A stretch of 50,739 nucleotides of DNA, taken from NCBI GenBank assembly GCA_023442485.1, contig JAEZZG010000033.1:1-50739 (forward strand), given 5' to 3'. This document shows positions 32,803 to 42,683 of this stretch, one piece after another (positions within the stretch are counted from its first letter, which is position 1; every line of letters begins with the position of its first letter). This DNA comes from Actinomycetes bacterium (GTDB lineage: Bacteria > Actinomycetota > Actinomycetes > Propionibacteriales > Propionibacteriaceae). The position numbers and the translations under genes are program-made. Below the pieces are notes generated by a model. The model made no database searches, was not told the origin of the DNA, and saw only the letters and a program-made list of their open reading frames with translations.

Positions 32803-34395
32803 GTGACTAATCAGCCGAATACCAATGAATCAGTAGCAACCGCTTCACTGAATGAGAAAGCTAAGCGTCCGGATGTGACGAAGAACGCCAAGGCCGCCGC
32901 AGGTGGCGAGGTTTCCGTCCCCGAGCAGATCAGGATTCGGCAGGAAAAACGGGCAAGGATGCTTGATGAGGGGGGCGAACCCTATCCGGTGGACTTGCGG
33001 ATTGATCACACCTTGCAGCAGGTGCGTGACGCCTACTCCCATCTGGAAGCCGGCGAGGAAACCGACGATGTGGTGAGCATCGGCGGGCGGGTGATGTTTA
33101 TTCGCAACACGGGCAAGCTGGCGTTCGCATCTATTCAAGACGGATTCACTATCGAACGCGACTGCGCCCGGCTGCAGGTGATGCTGTCCCTTGCCGAGGT
33201 GGGTGAAGCTGCCCTGGCGTCGTGGAAGTCCGACGTTGACTTAGGCGACTGGGTGTGGGTGAAGGGACGGGTGATCTCGTCCAAACGCGGGGAACTATCC
33301 GTGATGGCCCAGGAATGGCGCATGGCCTCGAAGTCCCTGCGTCCGTTGCCGACCCTACATAAGGAACTCTCCGAGGAGGCCCGCGTCCGCGAACGCTATG
33401 CCGATTTGGTCGCTCGTGACGAAGCCCGCACCATGGTGCGGGAACGCGCCATGATGACTAGGGTCACCCGCGAGGTGCTGCATCAGCAGGGCTTCCTCGA
33501 AGTGGAATCGCCGGTGCTCCAACTCATCCACGGCGGTGCGGCAGCGCGTCCCTTTGAGACCCACCTCAATGCCTTCGATTTGAAGATGACGATGCGCATT
33601 GCCCTTGAGCTCTACCTCAAGCGTGTCATGGTCGGAGGCTGTGACCGGGTCTACGAGATTGGCAAGATCTTCAGGAATGAAGGCATCGATTCCTCCCACT
33701 CTCCCGAGTTCACCATGCTGGAGGCCTACATGGCGTGGGGGGACCAGTTCACCATCGCCCAAGTCACCAAGGACATCATCATGGGGATCGCCGACGCCCT
33801 CGGCCGTCACCAGATCGAGACCGACCGTGGCGTGATTGACCTCGACGGTGAATGGCAGTGGCTATCGGTGTATCCCGCCTTGTCAGAGAAGGTTGGCGAA
33901 GAAATTACCGTCGACACCCCGGTCGAGCGTCTGCGCCAGATCGCCGACGACGTCGACATGGAATATGACCCGAAGTGGGTCGATCAGAAGATGGTGATGG
34001 AGCTTTATGAGCACCTGATCGAAAAGGATCTGCTGCAGCCCACATTCGTCTGTGACTTCCCCGCCATTGCTCAGCCGTTGGCGCGTCGCCACCGTAGCGA
34101 GGCTGGAAAGATTGAGGCCTGGGATTTGATCATTGGCGGCATCGAGCGCGGTACCGGATTCTCCGAGCAGATCGATCCTGTGGTTCAGCGCGAAATCCTC
34201 ACCGCCCAGTCGCTGGCTGCCGCCGCAGGTGACCCGGAGGCGATGCAGCTCGATGAGGACTTCCTCAAAGCGCTGGAATTCGGTGCGCCTCCGATGGGCG
34301 GATTGGGTATCGGGATGGATCGGATTCTGTCTCTGTTTACCAACAAGGGTTTGCGCGAGACGATTCTGTTCCCCCTGCTGAAGCCGCAAGGTTAG
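32803..34395 (+). CDS. lysS: Lysyl-tRNA synthetase, class II
   Basis: A 530-residue enzyme starting at GTG 32803 (MTNQPNTNESVA after a GGTAGG); the longer frame from 32740 overlaps the HAD gene. A disordered N-terminal stretch of about 40 residues precedes the anticodon-binding OB-fold (SIGGRVMFIRNTGKLAFASI, ARLQVMLSL). The catalytic domain has motif 1 around LHQQGFLEVESPVLQ, motif 2 FRNEGIDSSHSPEFTMLEAY and motif 3 GGLGIGMDRILSLFTNKGLR. FLEVETPxLxxxxGGAxARPF is seen as GGAAARPFETHLNAF. It charges tRNA-Lys. TAGGCT ends seven bases before the GTG, so a leaderless start is also possible. Confidence 0.95.
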   Translation: MTNQPNTNESVATASLNEKAKRPDVTKNAKAAAGGEVSVPEQIRIRQEKRARMLDEGGEPYPVDLRIDHTLQQVRDAYSHLEAGEETDDVVSIGGRVMFIRNTGKLAFASIQDGFTIERDCARLQVMLSLAEVGEAALASWKSDVDLGDWVWVKGRVISSKRGELSVMAQEWRMASKSLRPLPTLHKELSEEARVRERYADLVARDEARTMVRERAMMTRVTREVLHQQGFLEVESPVLQLIHGGAAARPFETHLNAFDLKMTMRIALELYLKRVMVGGCDRVYEIGKIFRNEGIDSSHSPEFTMLEAYMAWGDQFTIAQVTKDIIMGIADALGRHQIETDRGVIDLDGEWQWLSVYPALSEKVGEEITVDTPVERLRQIADDVDMEYDPKWVDQKMVMELYEHLIEKDLLQPTFVCDFPAIAQPLARRHRSEAGKIEAWDLIIGGIERGTGFSEQIDPVVQREILTAQSLAAAAGDPEAMQLDEDFLKALEFGAPPMGGLGIGMDRILSLFTNKGLRETILFPLLKPQG

Positions 34396-34439
34396 GACGA
34401 TTAGCCAACGTCGTCGGCGGCATTGTCTAGCGTCAATAG

Positions 34440-34485
34440 TCAGCAGGTGTGACCTGGGGAGAGACCCTGGGTGCGCACCTGCTGA
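34440..34485. terminator. Terminator between convergent lysS and crgA
   Basis: TCAGCAGGTG (34440-34449) pairs perfectly with CACCTGCTGA (34476-34485) over 10 bp, with a 26-base loop that itself contains CCTGGGGA/ACCCTGGG pairing potential. It sits between two convergent genes. Confidence 0.7.
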
Positions 34486-34512
34486 TTCGTTACAGAAGTG
34501 GGGACGGCAGCG

Positions 34513-34800
34513 TCACTTCCACAGTGTTGCCACGCAGAAGGACGACCCCATCAAGACCATGCCGATCAGGATATTCCATTGGCCAATTGCCGCCATGAAG
34601 GGGATTTGGTTACCGGCGATGTAGAAAACCACTAGCCAAAACACGCCGAGCAAACCCAAGGTGACGAAAACCCACGGCACCCAGGAACGATCCGAGATTG
34701 GAGTCAGGCGCTCCTTTTCGGCGCGCTCCTTCTTGGCTTCATGATATTGCTTATGCTGCTTCTTGACTGCTGCAGCCTTGCGAACTCGGGACTCGGGCAC
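34513..34800 (-). CDS. crgA: Cell division protein CrgA
   Basis: A 95-residue protein starting at GTG 34800. A basic N-terminal half (KKQHKQYHEAKKERAEKERL) is followed by SDRSWVPWVFVTLGLLGVFW and a second membrane segment near the C-terminus (WNILIGMVLMGSSFCVATLW); two membrane spans and this length fit CrgA exactly. CrgA is an actinobacterial septum protein that helps recruit penicillin-binding proteins to the division site. The location next to a DUF881 gene and the pknB cluster is the usual actinobacterial arrangement. Confidence 0.92.
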   Translation of the reverse strand: MPESRVRKAAAVKKQHKQYHEAKKERAEKERLTPISDRSWVPWVFVTLGLLGVFWLVVFYIAGNQIPFMAAIGQWNILIGMVLMGSSFCVATLWK

Positions 34801-35013
34801 GGGAATCTCGCTATCTTTCTATCACTGAGGATTTCAACGGTCGATATCTTAGCTCAGGACACTGCCGAGTGGGAGATTAGCCAGCGCCACAGTGGCCGAC
34901 ACCATTGCCGATCCTCAATCTGGAATGACCGGGGAGGGTTCGTCCCAGCTAAGGATCGCTAGGCCGAAGCGCTAGGCTAGGGCCAACGCCGCAATCCAGC
35001 AAGGAGGTGACTG

Positions 35014-35739
35014 GTGGAGAAGGTGCCCCGAACACCCATTACTCCCTCGCGAGTCTTGGTCGCAATCGCTGGCTGTGCTGCGGCTCTCCTGTTCACCGTA
35101 GCCGCCACCACCTCAGGAGGAACCGATCTTCGTCCTGACGACACCTCAGCGTTGATGGACACGGTGAGATCGCGCGAAGAATATCTGGAATCCTTGCAAG
35201 CGGACGTGGTGGCCGTGCGGGAGGACGTCAACCGCTTGTCAACGCAGAACTCTTCCGGCAATATCTCCGACGCCCTCGCGGCTTATGAGCTTGACGCCAT
35301 GGTGACCCCAGTCACCGGGCCTGGGGTGCGGGTGGTGCTCAACGACGCCCCCGACGATATCGCCCCGGTCGGGGTGGACGACAGCGCCTTGATCGTCCAC
35401 GAACAAGATATTCAGAACGTCGTCAACGCCTTGTGGAGCGGCGGGGCCGAAGCGATGATGATTCAAGACCGCAGGGTCACCTCACAGACCAGCATCAAAT
35501 GTGTTGGCAACAGCGTGATCCTGCACGGGGTTCCCTACGCGCCCCCTTACCAGATCGTCGCCGTCGGTGACCCTCAGCAGATGTTGGCGGCACTCGACTC
35601 ATCCGACCAGGTACAGATCTACCGGCAGTATGCCCTCGCCTATCAGTTGGGGTATTCCCAAGACAGGCTCGAGGAAGTGACGATCGCCGGATTCGATGCG
35701 GGTTTGGCGCTCAACTACGCAAAACCCGCACCGGCCTGA
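35014..35739 (+). CDS. DUF881 family membrane-anchored protein
   Basis: A 241-residue protein starting at GTG 35014, six bases after a near-perfect AAGGAGGTGA ribosome site (35001-35010). One N-terminal membrane segment (VLVAIAGCAAALLFTVAATT) is followed by a coiled-coil stretch (about 45-80, SREEYLESLQADVVAVREDV) and the DUF881 core with GPGVRVVLND, LIVHEQDIQNVVNALWSGGAEAMMI, QDRRVTSQTSIKCVGNSVIL and YQIVAVGDP. Family members are found near the division cluster of actinobacteria and their molecular role is not known to me. It faces crgA across a 213-base region. Confidence 0.85.
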   Translation: MEKVPRTPITPSRVLVAIAGCAAALLFTVAATTSGGTDLRPDDTSALMDTVRSREEYLESLQADVVAVREDVNRLSTQNSSGNISDALAAYELDAMVTPVTGPGVRVVLNDAPDDIAPVGVDDSALIVHEQDIQNVVNALWSGGAEAMMIQDRRVTSQTSIKCVGNSVILHGVPYAPPYQIVAVGDPQQMLAALDSSDQVQIYRQYALAYQLGYSQDRLEEVTIAGFDAGLALNYAKPAPA

Positions 35740-35825
35740 TCGCGGCTTCGTCATCGGCACCGCAACCCGACACCTCGGCAAACCGGGCCGAAACACCCGG
35801 ATATACCTGACGAAACCCGACTTGG

Positions 35826-37652
35826 CTAGGGGCGATCGCTATTTCCAGGCCTGCCCTCGGAGGACGGGGAGGGCTGTGCGGGAGCAGATGGGGTTACTGT
35901 CGGCACCGACGGTTCGGTCGCGATGGTCACCTCGATGGGGGTGCTGCGCGGGGCCAAGTTCCCGTCAGAGGGGTTCTGAGCGATCACTGTTCCCGGGGTG
36001 CCGGCGCTGCTTTCGGCATAGCGAATCGTCAAGGTGAAGCCGCGTTCTGCCGCTTGCTGTTCAGCCCGATCCTTGGTCTTCCCCATGAAATTCGGGACCT
36101 CAGATGTGCCAGTTGCCAAGGTCAAGGTGATCTCCGATTCGAGTCCAGCCTTGGTGTTAGCCTTCGGCATCTGTTCGGTGACTTCGCCCTCGGCGGCGGT
36201 GATCGGCTCGGTCCTCGGGTCGGCACGCTGGGTGCGGATATTAGTGAATCCAGCAGCCGTCAAGGCGTCTCGGGCGGCCTCCTCGCTCATCCCGGTCACG
36301 GAAGGAACCGGTTTCTGTTCTGGCCCGTCATTGATCGTGATGGACACCTTCGACCCCTTCGGAACCATCTGCGTCGCCAGCGGATCCTGATCGATCACCA
36401 ATCCGACGGTGGAGTCGTTTGGTCCGGCGACATGGTTGACCGTCGCCAGTTCCAGCCCGGAGTTTTGCAACATCGACCTGGCCGAGATTTCATTCTGCCC
36501 GCTCAGGTTCGGCACCGCCACCATGGTTTGTTCTGCCGGACGGGTGAAGTACCACACCGAGTACAAGCCGACTCCGACCAGGATCAAGGAGAGCAGAATC
36601 AACGAAATCGCACCGGCGCTGATGCCGCGCTTCTTCGGTTCGGCCTTGGCGCCCTTCGGTTCGTCGTCCTCGTCGTCAACGACGAAGCCGCGCTGGGGCC
36701 GCACCGGAGCGTCGCTGAGTTGAGTCATCATCCGGGTGGGGGCGTCAGAAAAACTCTGGGTTGCCGGAGCAGGCGGGGTAGCCGCAGGGATGACGGCGGT
36801 GGGGCGCTCCCCAGACAGGATTCGGGTAATGTCGTCACGCATCTGACGGGCGGTCTGGTAGCGGGCGGTCGGGTCCTTCGTCAGGGACTTCAAGACGATC
36901 GTGTCCATCCCTGAGGTGATCGCCGGATCGATCTGCGAGGGCGGGGTGGGAGCTTCGCGGACGTGCTGGTAGGCCACCGATACCGGGGAATCACCCTGGA
37001 AGGGAGGACGGCCGGTTAGTAGCTCATAGAGCAGGCAGCCAGTGGAGTAGATGTCTGAGCGGGCATCCACCTTCTCACCGCGAGCCTGCTCGGGAGAGAG
37101 GTACTGGGCGGTGCCGATCACAGCAGCCGTCTGGGTCATCGTCGCGGACGTGTCTGCTACCGCTCGGGCGATCCCGAAATCCATGACCTTGATCACACCC
37201 GAGTTCGTCAACATCACGTTGGCAGGCTTGATGTCGCGATGGATGATGCCCATCGTGTGGGAGTAAGCCAATGCGTCCAGTACCCCGGCGGTAAACTCCA
37301 GGGCCTTCTCAGGCAGAATCTTGCGGTCGTCGCGGAGAATATCGCGCAGAGTATGGCCCTCGACCAGCTCCATCACGATATAGGGGACGGCGACGTCAGA
37401 ATGTTGATCTTTCTGCTCGCCGGTGTCGTAGACGGCGACGATATTGGGGTGATTCAGCCCCGCCGCAGAGTGGGCTTCCTTGCGAAAACGGGCCTGGAAG
37501 GAGGGGTCAGAAGCCAGATCAACCCGGAGTCGCTTGACGGCGACGAGACGGCTCAACCTGGTGTCTTGGGCCTTCCACACCTCCGCCATGCCCCCGCGCC
37601 CAATGATCTGGAGGAGTTCATAGCGCCCACCAAGCAACATCTGCTGGGTCAT
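35826..37652 (-). CDS. pknB: Membrane Ser/Thr kinase with PASTA domains
   Basis: A 608-residue protein. The kinase domain spans residues 11-275: glycine loop GRGGMAEVW, catalytic Lys40 in VAVKRL, HRD at 138-140 with HRDIKPANVM, DFG at 158-160, and an activation loop with several Thr (TSATMTQTAAVIGTAQYLSPEQA in two parts). A membrane segment at about 346-368 leads to three extracellular PASTA repeats (377-580, for example VAVPNLSGQNEISARSML) and a Pro/Ser-rich tail. PASTA kinases sense peptidoglycan fragments and phosphorylate FHA proteins and division factors. The usual sister kinase PknA is absent from the cluster. It is 154 bases from pbpA and likely has its own ribosome site AAAGGA. Confidence 0.96.
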   Translation of the reverse strand: MTQQMLLGGRYELLQIIGRGGMAEVWKAQDTRLSRLVAVKRLRVDLASDPSFQARFRKEAHSAAGLNHPNIVAVYDTGEQKDQHSDVAVPYIVMELVEGHTLRDILRDDRKILPEKALEFTAGVLDALAYSHTMGIIHRDIKPANVMLTNSGVIKVMDFGIARAVADTSATMTQTAAVIGTAQYLSPEQARGEKVDARSDIYSTGCLLYELLTGRPPFQGDSPVSVAYQHVREAPTPPSQIDPAITSGMDTIVLKSLTKDPTARYQTARQMRDDITRILSGERPTAVIPAATPPAPATQSFSDAPTRMMTQLSDAPVRPQRGFVVDDEDDEPKGAKAEPKKRGISAGAISLILLSLILVGVGLYSVWYFTRPAEQTMVAVPNLSGQNEISARSMLQNSGLELATVNHVAGPNDSTVGLVIDQDPLATQMVPKGSKVSITINDGPEQKPVPSVTGMSEEAARDALTAAGFTNIRTQRADPRTEPITAAEGEVTEQMPKANTKAGLESEITLTLATGTSEVPNFMGKTKDRAEQQAAERGFTLTIRYAESSAGTPGTVIAQNPSDGNLAPRSTPIEVTIATEPSVPTVTPSAPAQPSPSSEGRPGNSDRP

Positions 37653-37806
37653 TTACGCAATTCCTTTCTTATACCGACTTCGACGACGTGAGCCGCATAG
37701 TTTGCGCTCGGTGTCGAATGACCAGGTAGCGCCTCCGCATCTGCGCTGCGGGGTCGTCTCGGTGTCTTTTCTATTGTGTAGGGCTTAAATCCAGTGAGCA
37801 AGAACA

Positions 37807-39237
37807 TCATGACAATGCCTTCACTACATCGCGGAAGACCGGTGCTGCCAACCTGCCGCCGGAGATATTAGCGCGGTTCGTCTTTGCGTCTTGGACGAAG
37901 ACCGCGATGGCGACGTGCGGCTCCTCGGCGAAACCAACGAACCAAGCATAGGGGGGACGATCAGCAGCGGTTTGTGCGGTGCCGGTCTTGCCGCCAATCT
38001 TCATCCCAGGGATGCGGGCATTGCGTCCGGTACCGTTGTTGACCGCCGAAACCATCATGTCTTGGAGTTTGGTTGCCGTATCAGCCGACACCGCCTGGCT
38101 GAGCTGCTGCGGACGGTGGCTGCGCAGCAAGGTCAGATCGGGATTGCGAATCTCGGAAACCAGGAATGGCTCCATGACCACACCAGCGTTGGCGATCCCC
38201 GCCGCCACCATAGCCATCTGCAGCGGAGTCGCCGCAACGTCGAACTGGCCGATGGACGACAAGGCCGTCTGCGCCTGATCAAGCTGTGTCGGGAACCGCG
38301 ACTTCACCGGATCGAGATCCGAAGAAATGGTCGAGTTGAAGCCAAACTTCTCGGCTTGGGCTCGCAACTTGTTCTCACCCAAAGACATCCCGATGTTAGC
38401 GAAAGCCGTGTTGCACGAAACCTCGACGGCTTTGGTGATCGTGATCTTATCGCCGCCGCAGTAGGTTTCATTCGTCAACACCGAAGACGATTGAGGCAGG
38501 GTCAACCGCTCGGGCGAATCCACCACAGAATCGGGGGCCATTCCGTTCTCGAGGGCTGCTGCTGCGGTGATCAGCTTGAAGGTCGATCCCGGAGGGAAAA
38601 TCTCCTTGCCAGCACGGTTGAGCATCACCTTGTCGTCACTATTGGACAAGGTCGACCACGACTTCGCCGCTGCCCCAATATCGATGGTGGAGAGGAGGTT
38701 AGGGTCATAGGACGGCTTCGAGACATAGGCCAAGATGGCACCGGTGGTGTAATCGATCGCGACCACGGCACCGTTCATCGAGCCGAGACCATCCCAGGCT
38801 GCCTTCTGCGCGTTCGCGTTGATGGTGGTGGTCAACTGTGCCCCAGATGCAGAACGTCCCAGCAGTGCACTCTTCAACCGGCCAAAGGCCTGCGAATCGG
38901 AGGTTCCCGATAGCTCCTCGTTGTAGGTCTTCTCTAGCCCGGTGCGCCCATAATCGTAGGAGTAGTAGCCGGTGACAGGGGCATACATTTCTCCAGCCGA
39001 GTAGATTCTCTCGTAGGGGAACTGGGAACTCGTCGTAGCTTGGGTGGCCGCGATCGCCGTCGTCCCTACCATGATCGCCCCACGTTCAGAGGCGAACTCG
39101 ACGTCTCGGACGCGACGGTTCTGGGACATCTCATTGAGCCCGGGGTAGCGGAATATGTCGGAGACGGTGATGTTGATCACCAAGGAGATCATCAGTAACC
39201 CGATGACGACGGCAACGTGACGCAGTGGCTTATTCAT
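37807..39237 (-). CDS. pbpA: Penicillin-binding protein, class B transpeptidase
   Basis: A 476-residue membrane-anchored transpeptidase with one N-terminal membrane segment (VAVVIGLLMISLVINITV). The active site has SxxK Ser218-Lys221 (PPGSTFKL), SxN Ser274-Cys-Asn276 and KTG 417-419 (GGKTGTAQ). It cross-links peptidoglycan and works with the SEDS glycosyltransferase encoded by the next gene. The start overlaps the rodA stop by four bases. The N-terminal non-catalytic domain is short, as in actinobacterial PbpA. Confidence 0.95.
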   Translation of the reverse strand: MNKPLRHVAVVIGLLMISLVINITVSDIFRYPGLNEMSQNRRVRDVEFASERGAIMVGTTAIAATQATTSSQFPYERIYSAGEMYAPVTGYYSYDYGRTGLEKTYNEELSGTSDSQAFGRLKSALLGRSASGAQLTTTINANAQKAAWDGLGSMNGAVVAIDYTTGAILAYVSKPSYDPNLLSTIDIGAAAKSWSTLSNSDDKVMLNRAGKEIFPPGSTFKLITAAAALENGMAPDSVVDSPERLTLPQSSSVLTNETYCGGDKITITKAVEVSCNTAFANIGMSLGENKLRAQAEKFGFNSTISSDLDPVKSRFPTQLDQAQTALSSIGQFDVAATPLQMAMVAAGIANAGVVMEPFLVSEIRNPDLTLLRSHRPQQLSQAVSADTATKLQDMMVSAVNNGTGRNARIPGMKIGGKTGTAQTAADRPPYAWFVGFAEEPHVAIAVFVQDAKTNRANISGGRLAAPVFRDVVKALS

Positions 39238-40727
39238 CGAATCACCCGCGTTTGCGAATCATCGCCACACACGTCAGTTGTTGGGGCGTGGAGTTGCGGC
39301 ACATATCCGGTGACCTCTTCACCTACGCTGATGTCACCTTTGGCAGCTAGTTGATCAGCTTGGGATGCGGCTTCGAGTTCAATGCTGGGTTTGCGGGCTT
39401 GGTGGGAGACGGCCATCAATACCGCTACCAGTACCCAGTTCGAGATCATTGACGAACCACCTTGGGACATGAACGGGGTAGTCAAACCCGTCAGTGGAAG
39501 CAGCCTGGTGACGCCTCCGATGATTGCGAAAACCTGGAGGGTCATGACGAAACTCAAACCGCTGCTGATGAGTTTTCCGAAGGTATCGGAACTGATCAGG
39601 GCAACTTTCATTCCGCGGAAGACGATGATGGCGTAGAGCACGATCACCGCGATCAATCCGGCTAGGCCGAGCTCTTCCCCGACGGCGCTAGCGATCATGT
39701 CTGATCGAGCCAGCGGGGTGAGCCCGGGACGTCCGAGGCCGAGTCCGCGCCCCGTCAGACCTCCCCAAGCCATACCGAACTGGGCCTGGATCACCTGGTA
39801 GTTCTTGTCGAAATTGGTGAACGGGCGCAGCCACGACTCGACGCGCACCCCCACATGAGGCACCCAGATGAATACGGCGATCGCCGCCGCCGAGAACATC
39901 ACTACCCCTAGGATCGGCCAACTCTTCTGCTCCGTCGCGACATAGAGCATCATCACGAACATGCCGAAGAAGAGCAACGAGGTGCCGAAGTCATTCTGAA
40001 AGACCAGGACGACGATAGATGCCGACCACATCAGCATGATGGGGCCGAGATCGCGAATCCTCGGCAGGTCGATCCCGAGGAAACGCCCACCGGCTAAGGC
40101 TAGAACCTCGCGTCGATCAGCAAGGTAGGAAGCAAAAGCGAAAACGAGGACGAGTTTGGCGATCTCTGACGGCTGGAAACTCAGCGGCCCTAGACGAATC
40201 CAGATCCTGGCCCCGTAAACCTCATGGCCGATACCTGGCAGCAACGGCAGCAGGAGCAAAGCCATGCCGACGAGGAAGAGTAGATAGGGGAAGCGTCTGA
40301 GCACGCGGTAGTCCTTGACGAGGAAGGCGAACCCGACGAAAGCGACCATCCCCAAACCCGTCCACAGCAGTTGCATGATCGCGCCGTTGTGAACCGGAGA
40401 GGAAATCTGATCGATCCGCCACAGCATCGTCAACCCGATGCCGTTGAGCATCAGGACGCTAGGCAGGATCACCGGGTCAGCCCACGCCCACTTCCAGCGC
40501 ACCAGGAAATGCACCAGGACGCCGGTCAGCACCCAACCGGCCATGAAGGGGTAGATCGTCGGCGATAGTTGCCCGTAAAGATTGACCTGGGTGATGGCTA
40601 GGGCTCCCGCGCCGAGGCTCGTGGCGATCAAGACTAGGAATAGCTCTATGTTGCGACGCTTGCGGTAGATCATCGGCAATTCCGTACCGGCGAGGGGGTA
40701 GGTGCTACTCGATACGACACCAGCCAT
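39234..40727 (-). CDS. rodA: SEDS-family peptidoglycan glycosyltransferase
   Basis: A 497-residue protein with about ten membrane segments. The SEDS signature RIWIRLGPLSFQPSEIAKLV is intact, together with FQNDFGTSLLFFGMF and the C-terminal TPFMSQGGSSMISNW. RodA/FtsW proteins polymerise lipid II; its coupling with pbpA forms a polymerase-transpeptidase pair. The cytoplasmic C-terminal tail after about residue 430 is hydrophilic (ELEAASQADQLAAKG). Its ATG is one base after the pstP stop. I use rodA from the cluster position; ftsW is the alternative name. Confidence 0.93.
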   Translation of the reverse strand: MAGVVSSSTYPLAGTELPMIYRKRRNIELFLVLIATSLGAGALAITQVNLYGQLSPTIYPFMAGWVLTGVLVHFLVRWKWAWADPVILPSVLMLNGIGLTMLWRIDQISSPVHNGAIMQLLWTGLGMVAFVGFAFLVKDYRVLRRFPYLLFLVGMALLLLPLLPGIGHEVYGARIWIRLGPLSFQPSEIAKLVLVFAFASYLADRREVLALAGGRFLGIDLPRIRDLGPIMLMWSASIVVLVFQNDFGTSLLFFGMFVMMLYVATEQKSWPILGVVMFSAAAIAVFIWVPHVGVRVESWLRPFTNFDKNYQVIQAQFGMAWGGLTGRGLGLGRPGLTPLARSDMIASAVGEELGLAGLIAVIVLYAIIVFRGMKVALISSDTFGKLISSGLSFVMTLQVFAIIGGVTRLLPLTGLTTPFMSQGGSSMISNWVLVAVLMAVSHQARKPSIELEAASQADQLAAKGDISVGEEVTGYVPQLHAPTTDVCGDDSQTRVIR

Positions 40728-40728
40728 C

Positions 40729-42219
40729 TCAGCACTCCGAGAGGTCGATCTGTGGTGTCGTCGTCGCAGATGGGTGAGGCGTAGGCGTTGGCGAAACAGT
40801 CGCGGACGGCGCCGGAGTCGAGCCGGGCAGGAGAGGATTCACGGCGGGGGTGCCAAGCCCTGCCGACCCGTCACCGCCAGGTGCCGTCGAGCCCGGATTA
40901 TCTCCTGACGGTGAGGCGCTGGGCTGGGCAGACATATCCCGACGAAGCTGGATGCAGTATTCAGCTAGACCGCGCAGCTCAGACACCGTTGAACGCGCTG
41001 AGGTCATGTCCGCCACCGTGATCGTCGAAGCCACCTGTTCGCGGTAGTGCCTAGGAAGGTCGGAGACCTTAATGTCGGTTTCTTCCTCGACGTGAGAGAA
41101 AGAGAAGGACAGCACCGAGCCGTTGACCCCTTGGTAGATCGCCACCATGCCGTCGGATTCACCGACGTAGTACTGGTTTTGGGTCCAGACGTAGCCTCCG
41201 TAACAGACCCCACCTAAGACAGCGAGGGCGCCCAGGGATGAGAGAAGGGCGGTGCGGGTGCGTTTGCGGCGGTTCTTCTTTTGAGATTTGTGATCATCGG
41301 CGACCGGTGTGGAGGCCGGATTCTGCACCGACGCCTTCGCTGATTCCAGGCTTGCCGGCTGGTCGGCCCCGGCGGTAGGTGTTGAATTATCGTTGCGCTC
41401 GTTAAGGTTGGTATGGGCAAGAGCCTGAGCCACCAGGGCGTGCGGATCAGTCGTGGCGGCGGCACCAATCACCTGCGGTTCGGCAGCGTCGAGGGCTTCA
41501 CTGTGTTCCACGACGTCGGCCAAGATCACCGTGATGTTGTCGTTCCCGCCTGCAGCATGAGCGGCTTTGATGAGTTCGTCGAGGGCTTCGTCGAGGGTCT
41601 CGCAAGAGTTGAGAATCGCCTCGATGTGCGGATTCATCACCAACCCGCACAAGCCGTCCGAACACACCAAGACCCTGTCACCGAGTTTGGCGTCAATGAC
41701 CTGGAAATCAGGGACGTAGCTGGTTTCCCCGTTGATCACCTTCAACAGCAAGGAGCGATGTGGGTGGTGCTCGGCCTCAGTCTTCGTGAGTTTCCCCTCG
41801 TCAAGAAGGGACTGGACCAGGGAATCGTCGTGGGTGACCTGAATCAGTTCACCGTCGCGAAGAATGTAGGTGCGTGAGTCCCCGATGTTGGCAACACCGT
41901 ATTGGGTGCCAGAAAACATGCAGCCTGAGACGGTGGATCCCATCCCGACTGTCTCGGGAACTTTGAGGTTGATGTCGCAAACCTCGTCATTTGCCTTCGT
42001 CAAGGCACCCGCCAACGCCTCGATCATCTGCTCACCGTCGAGGCGCTGATCCACCTTGGCTAACTCCTGGATCGCAATCGTCGAGGCAATATCCCCGGCA
42101 GCGGCCCCGCCCATGCCGTCCGCGACGAGCAACATGGATCCGGAAACGTAGCCGGAATCCTGGTTCATCTTGCGAACCAGGCCGATCTCTGAATGGCAGC
42201 GGGTATCTAGGGAGTACAT
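40729..42219 (-). CDS. pstP: PP2C-type Ser/Thr phosphatase
   Basis: A 496-residue protein. The PP2C domain (about 1-240) carries metal-binding Asp21 in NQDSG, Asp34 in VADGMGG, GDSRTYI, SDGLCGL and the closing GGNDNITVI. A linker leads to a membrane segment at about 322-344, an extracellular domain of about 100 residues, and a Pro/Ser/Thr-rich tail from residue 420 on. It removes phosphates added by PknB and regulates the cell-wall and division proteins of this cluster. Its ATG directly overlaps the fhaB stop. The tail ends in Cys, an oddity with no evident meaning. Confidence 0.95.
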   Translation of the reverse strand: MYSLDTRCHSEIGLVRKMNQDSGYVSGSMLLVADGMGGAAAGDIASTIAIQELAKVDQRLDGEQMIEALAGALTKANDEVCDINLKVPETVGMGSTVSGCMFSGTQYGVANIGDSRTYILRDGELIQVTHDDSLVQSLLDEGKLTKTEAEHHPHRSLLLKVINGETSYVPDFQVIDAKLGDRVLVCSDGLCGLVMNPHIEAILNSCETLDEALDELIKAAHAAGGNDNITVILADVVEHSEALDAAEPQVIGAAATTDPHALVAQALAHTNLNERNDNSTPTAGADQPASLESAKASVQNPASTPVADDHKSQKKNRRKRTRTALLSSLGALAVLGGVCYGGYVWTQNQYYVGESDGMVAIYQGVNGSVLSFSFSHVEEETDIKVSDLPRHYREQVASTITVADMTSARSTVSELRGLAEYCIQLRRDMSAQPSASPSGDNPGSTAPGGDGSAGLGTPAVNPLLPGSTPAPSATVSPTPTPHPSATTTPQIDLSEC

Positions 42220-42683
42220 CAGTTCTCCAACCTCAGCTCAGTGCGGCCGATCCGAATGACGTCCTTGTCGGTGACGACGGTCGGCTCACTCACCGGGACT
42301 TCATTGACGTAGGTGCCGTTGGTGGATAGGAGGTCCTCAATCACCCACGACCCGTCATCCGCGAGACGAATCTGAGCATGTTTTTCAGATGCATAGGAAT
42401 CGTCGATCATCAAAGCACACTCATAGCCCCGGCCAATACTCACCACCCCAGCGAGAGGGACGGAAGACCCCGTGGACTGTCCGGAGACGACGGTGAGCTT
42501 AGTCAAGGAGTGCTGCTTCTTCTGCTTCTTGCGCCGCCGCTCGCGCCGCGACAACTGCTTCTCTGATGCCGGGTTGTAGACCTCGGACAGATCTGTGCGG
42601 ATCACATTCACCACAAAAAGAATGAAGATCCACAACAAGGCGAGGAAGAGTAGCTTGACTCCTGTGACGACGATCTCACTCAC
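42219..42683 (-). CDS. fhaB: FHA-domain protein with N-terminal membrane segment
   Basis: A 154-residue protein starting at GTG 42683. One N-terminal membrane helix (VKLLFLALLWIFILFVVNVI), a basic stretch (SRRERRRKKQKKQ) and a C-terminal FHA domain (about 75-150) with VSIGRGYECALMIDDSYASEKHAQIRL, DLLSTNGTYVNE and IRIGRTELRLE. FHA domains bind phosphothreonine peptides, so it is a probable partner of PknB. It overlaps fhaA by eight bases. Confidence 0.93.
   Translation of the reverse strand: MSEIVVTGVKLLFLALLWIFILFVVNVIRTDLSEVYNPASEKQLSRRERRRKKQKKQHSLTKLTVVSGQSTGSSVPLAGVVSIGRGYECALMIDDSYASEKHAQIRLADDGSWVIEDLLSTNGTYVNEVPVSEPTVVTDKDVIRIGRTELRLEN

Noticed and set aside
36054..36914. 286-residue forward frame opposite pknB
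   Set aside because: Shadow of the PASTA and linker coding sequence.
37891..38913. 340-residue forward frame opposite pbpA
   Set aside because: Arg/Gly/His-rich shadow of the penicillin-binding protein gene; no domain.
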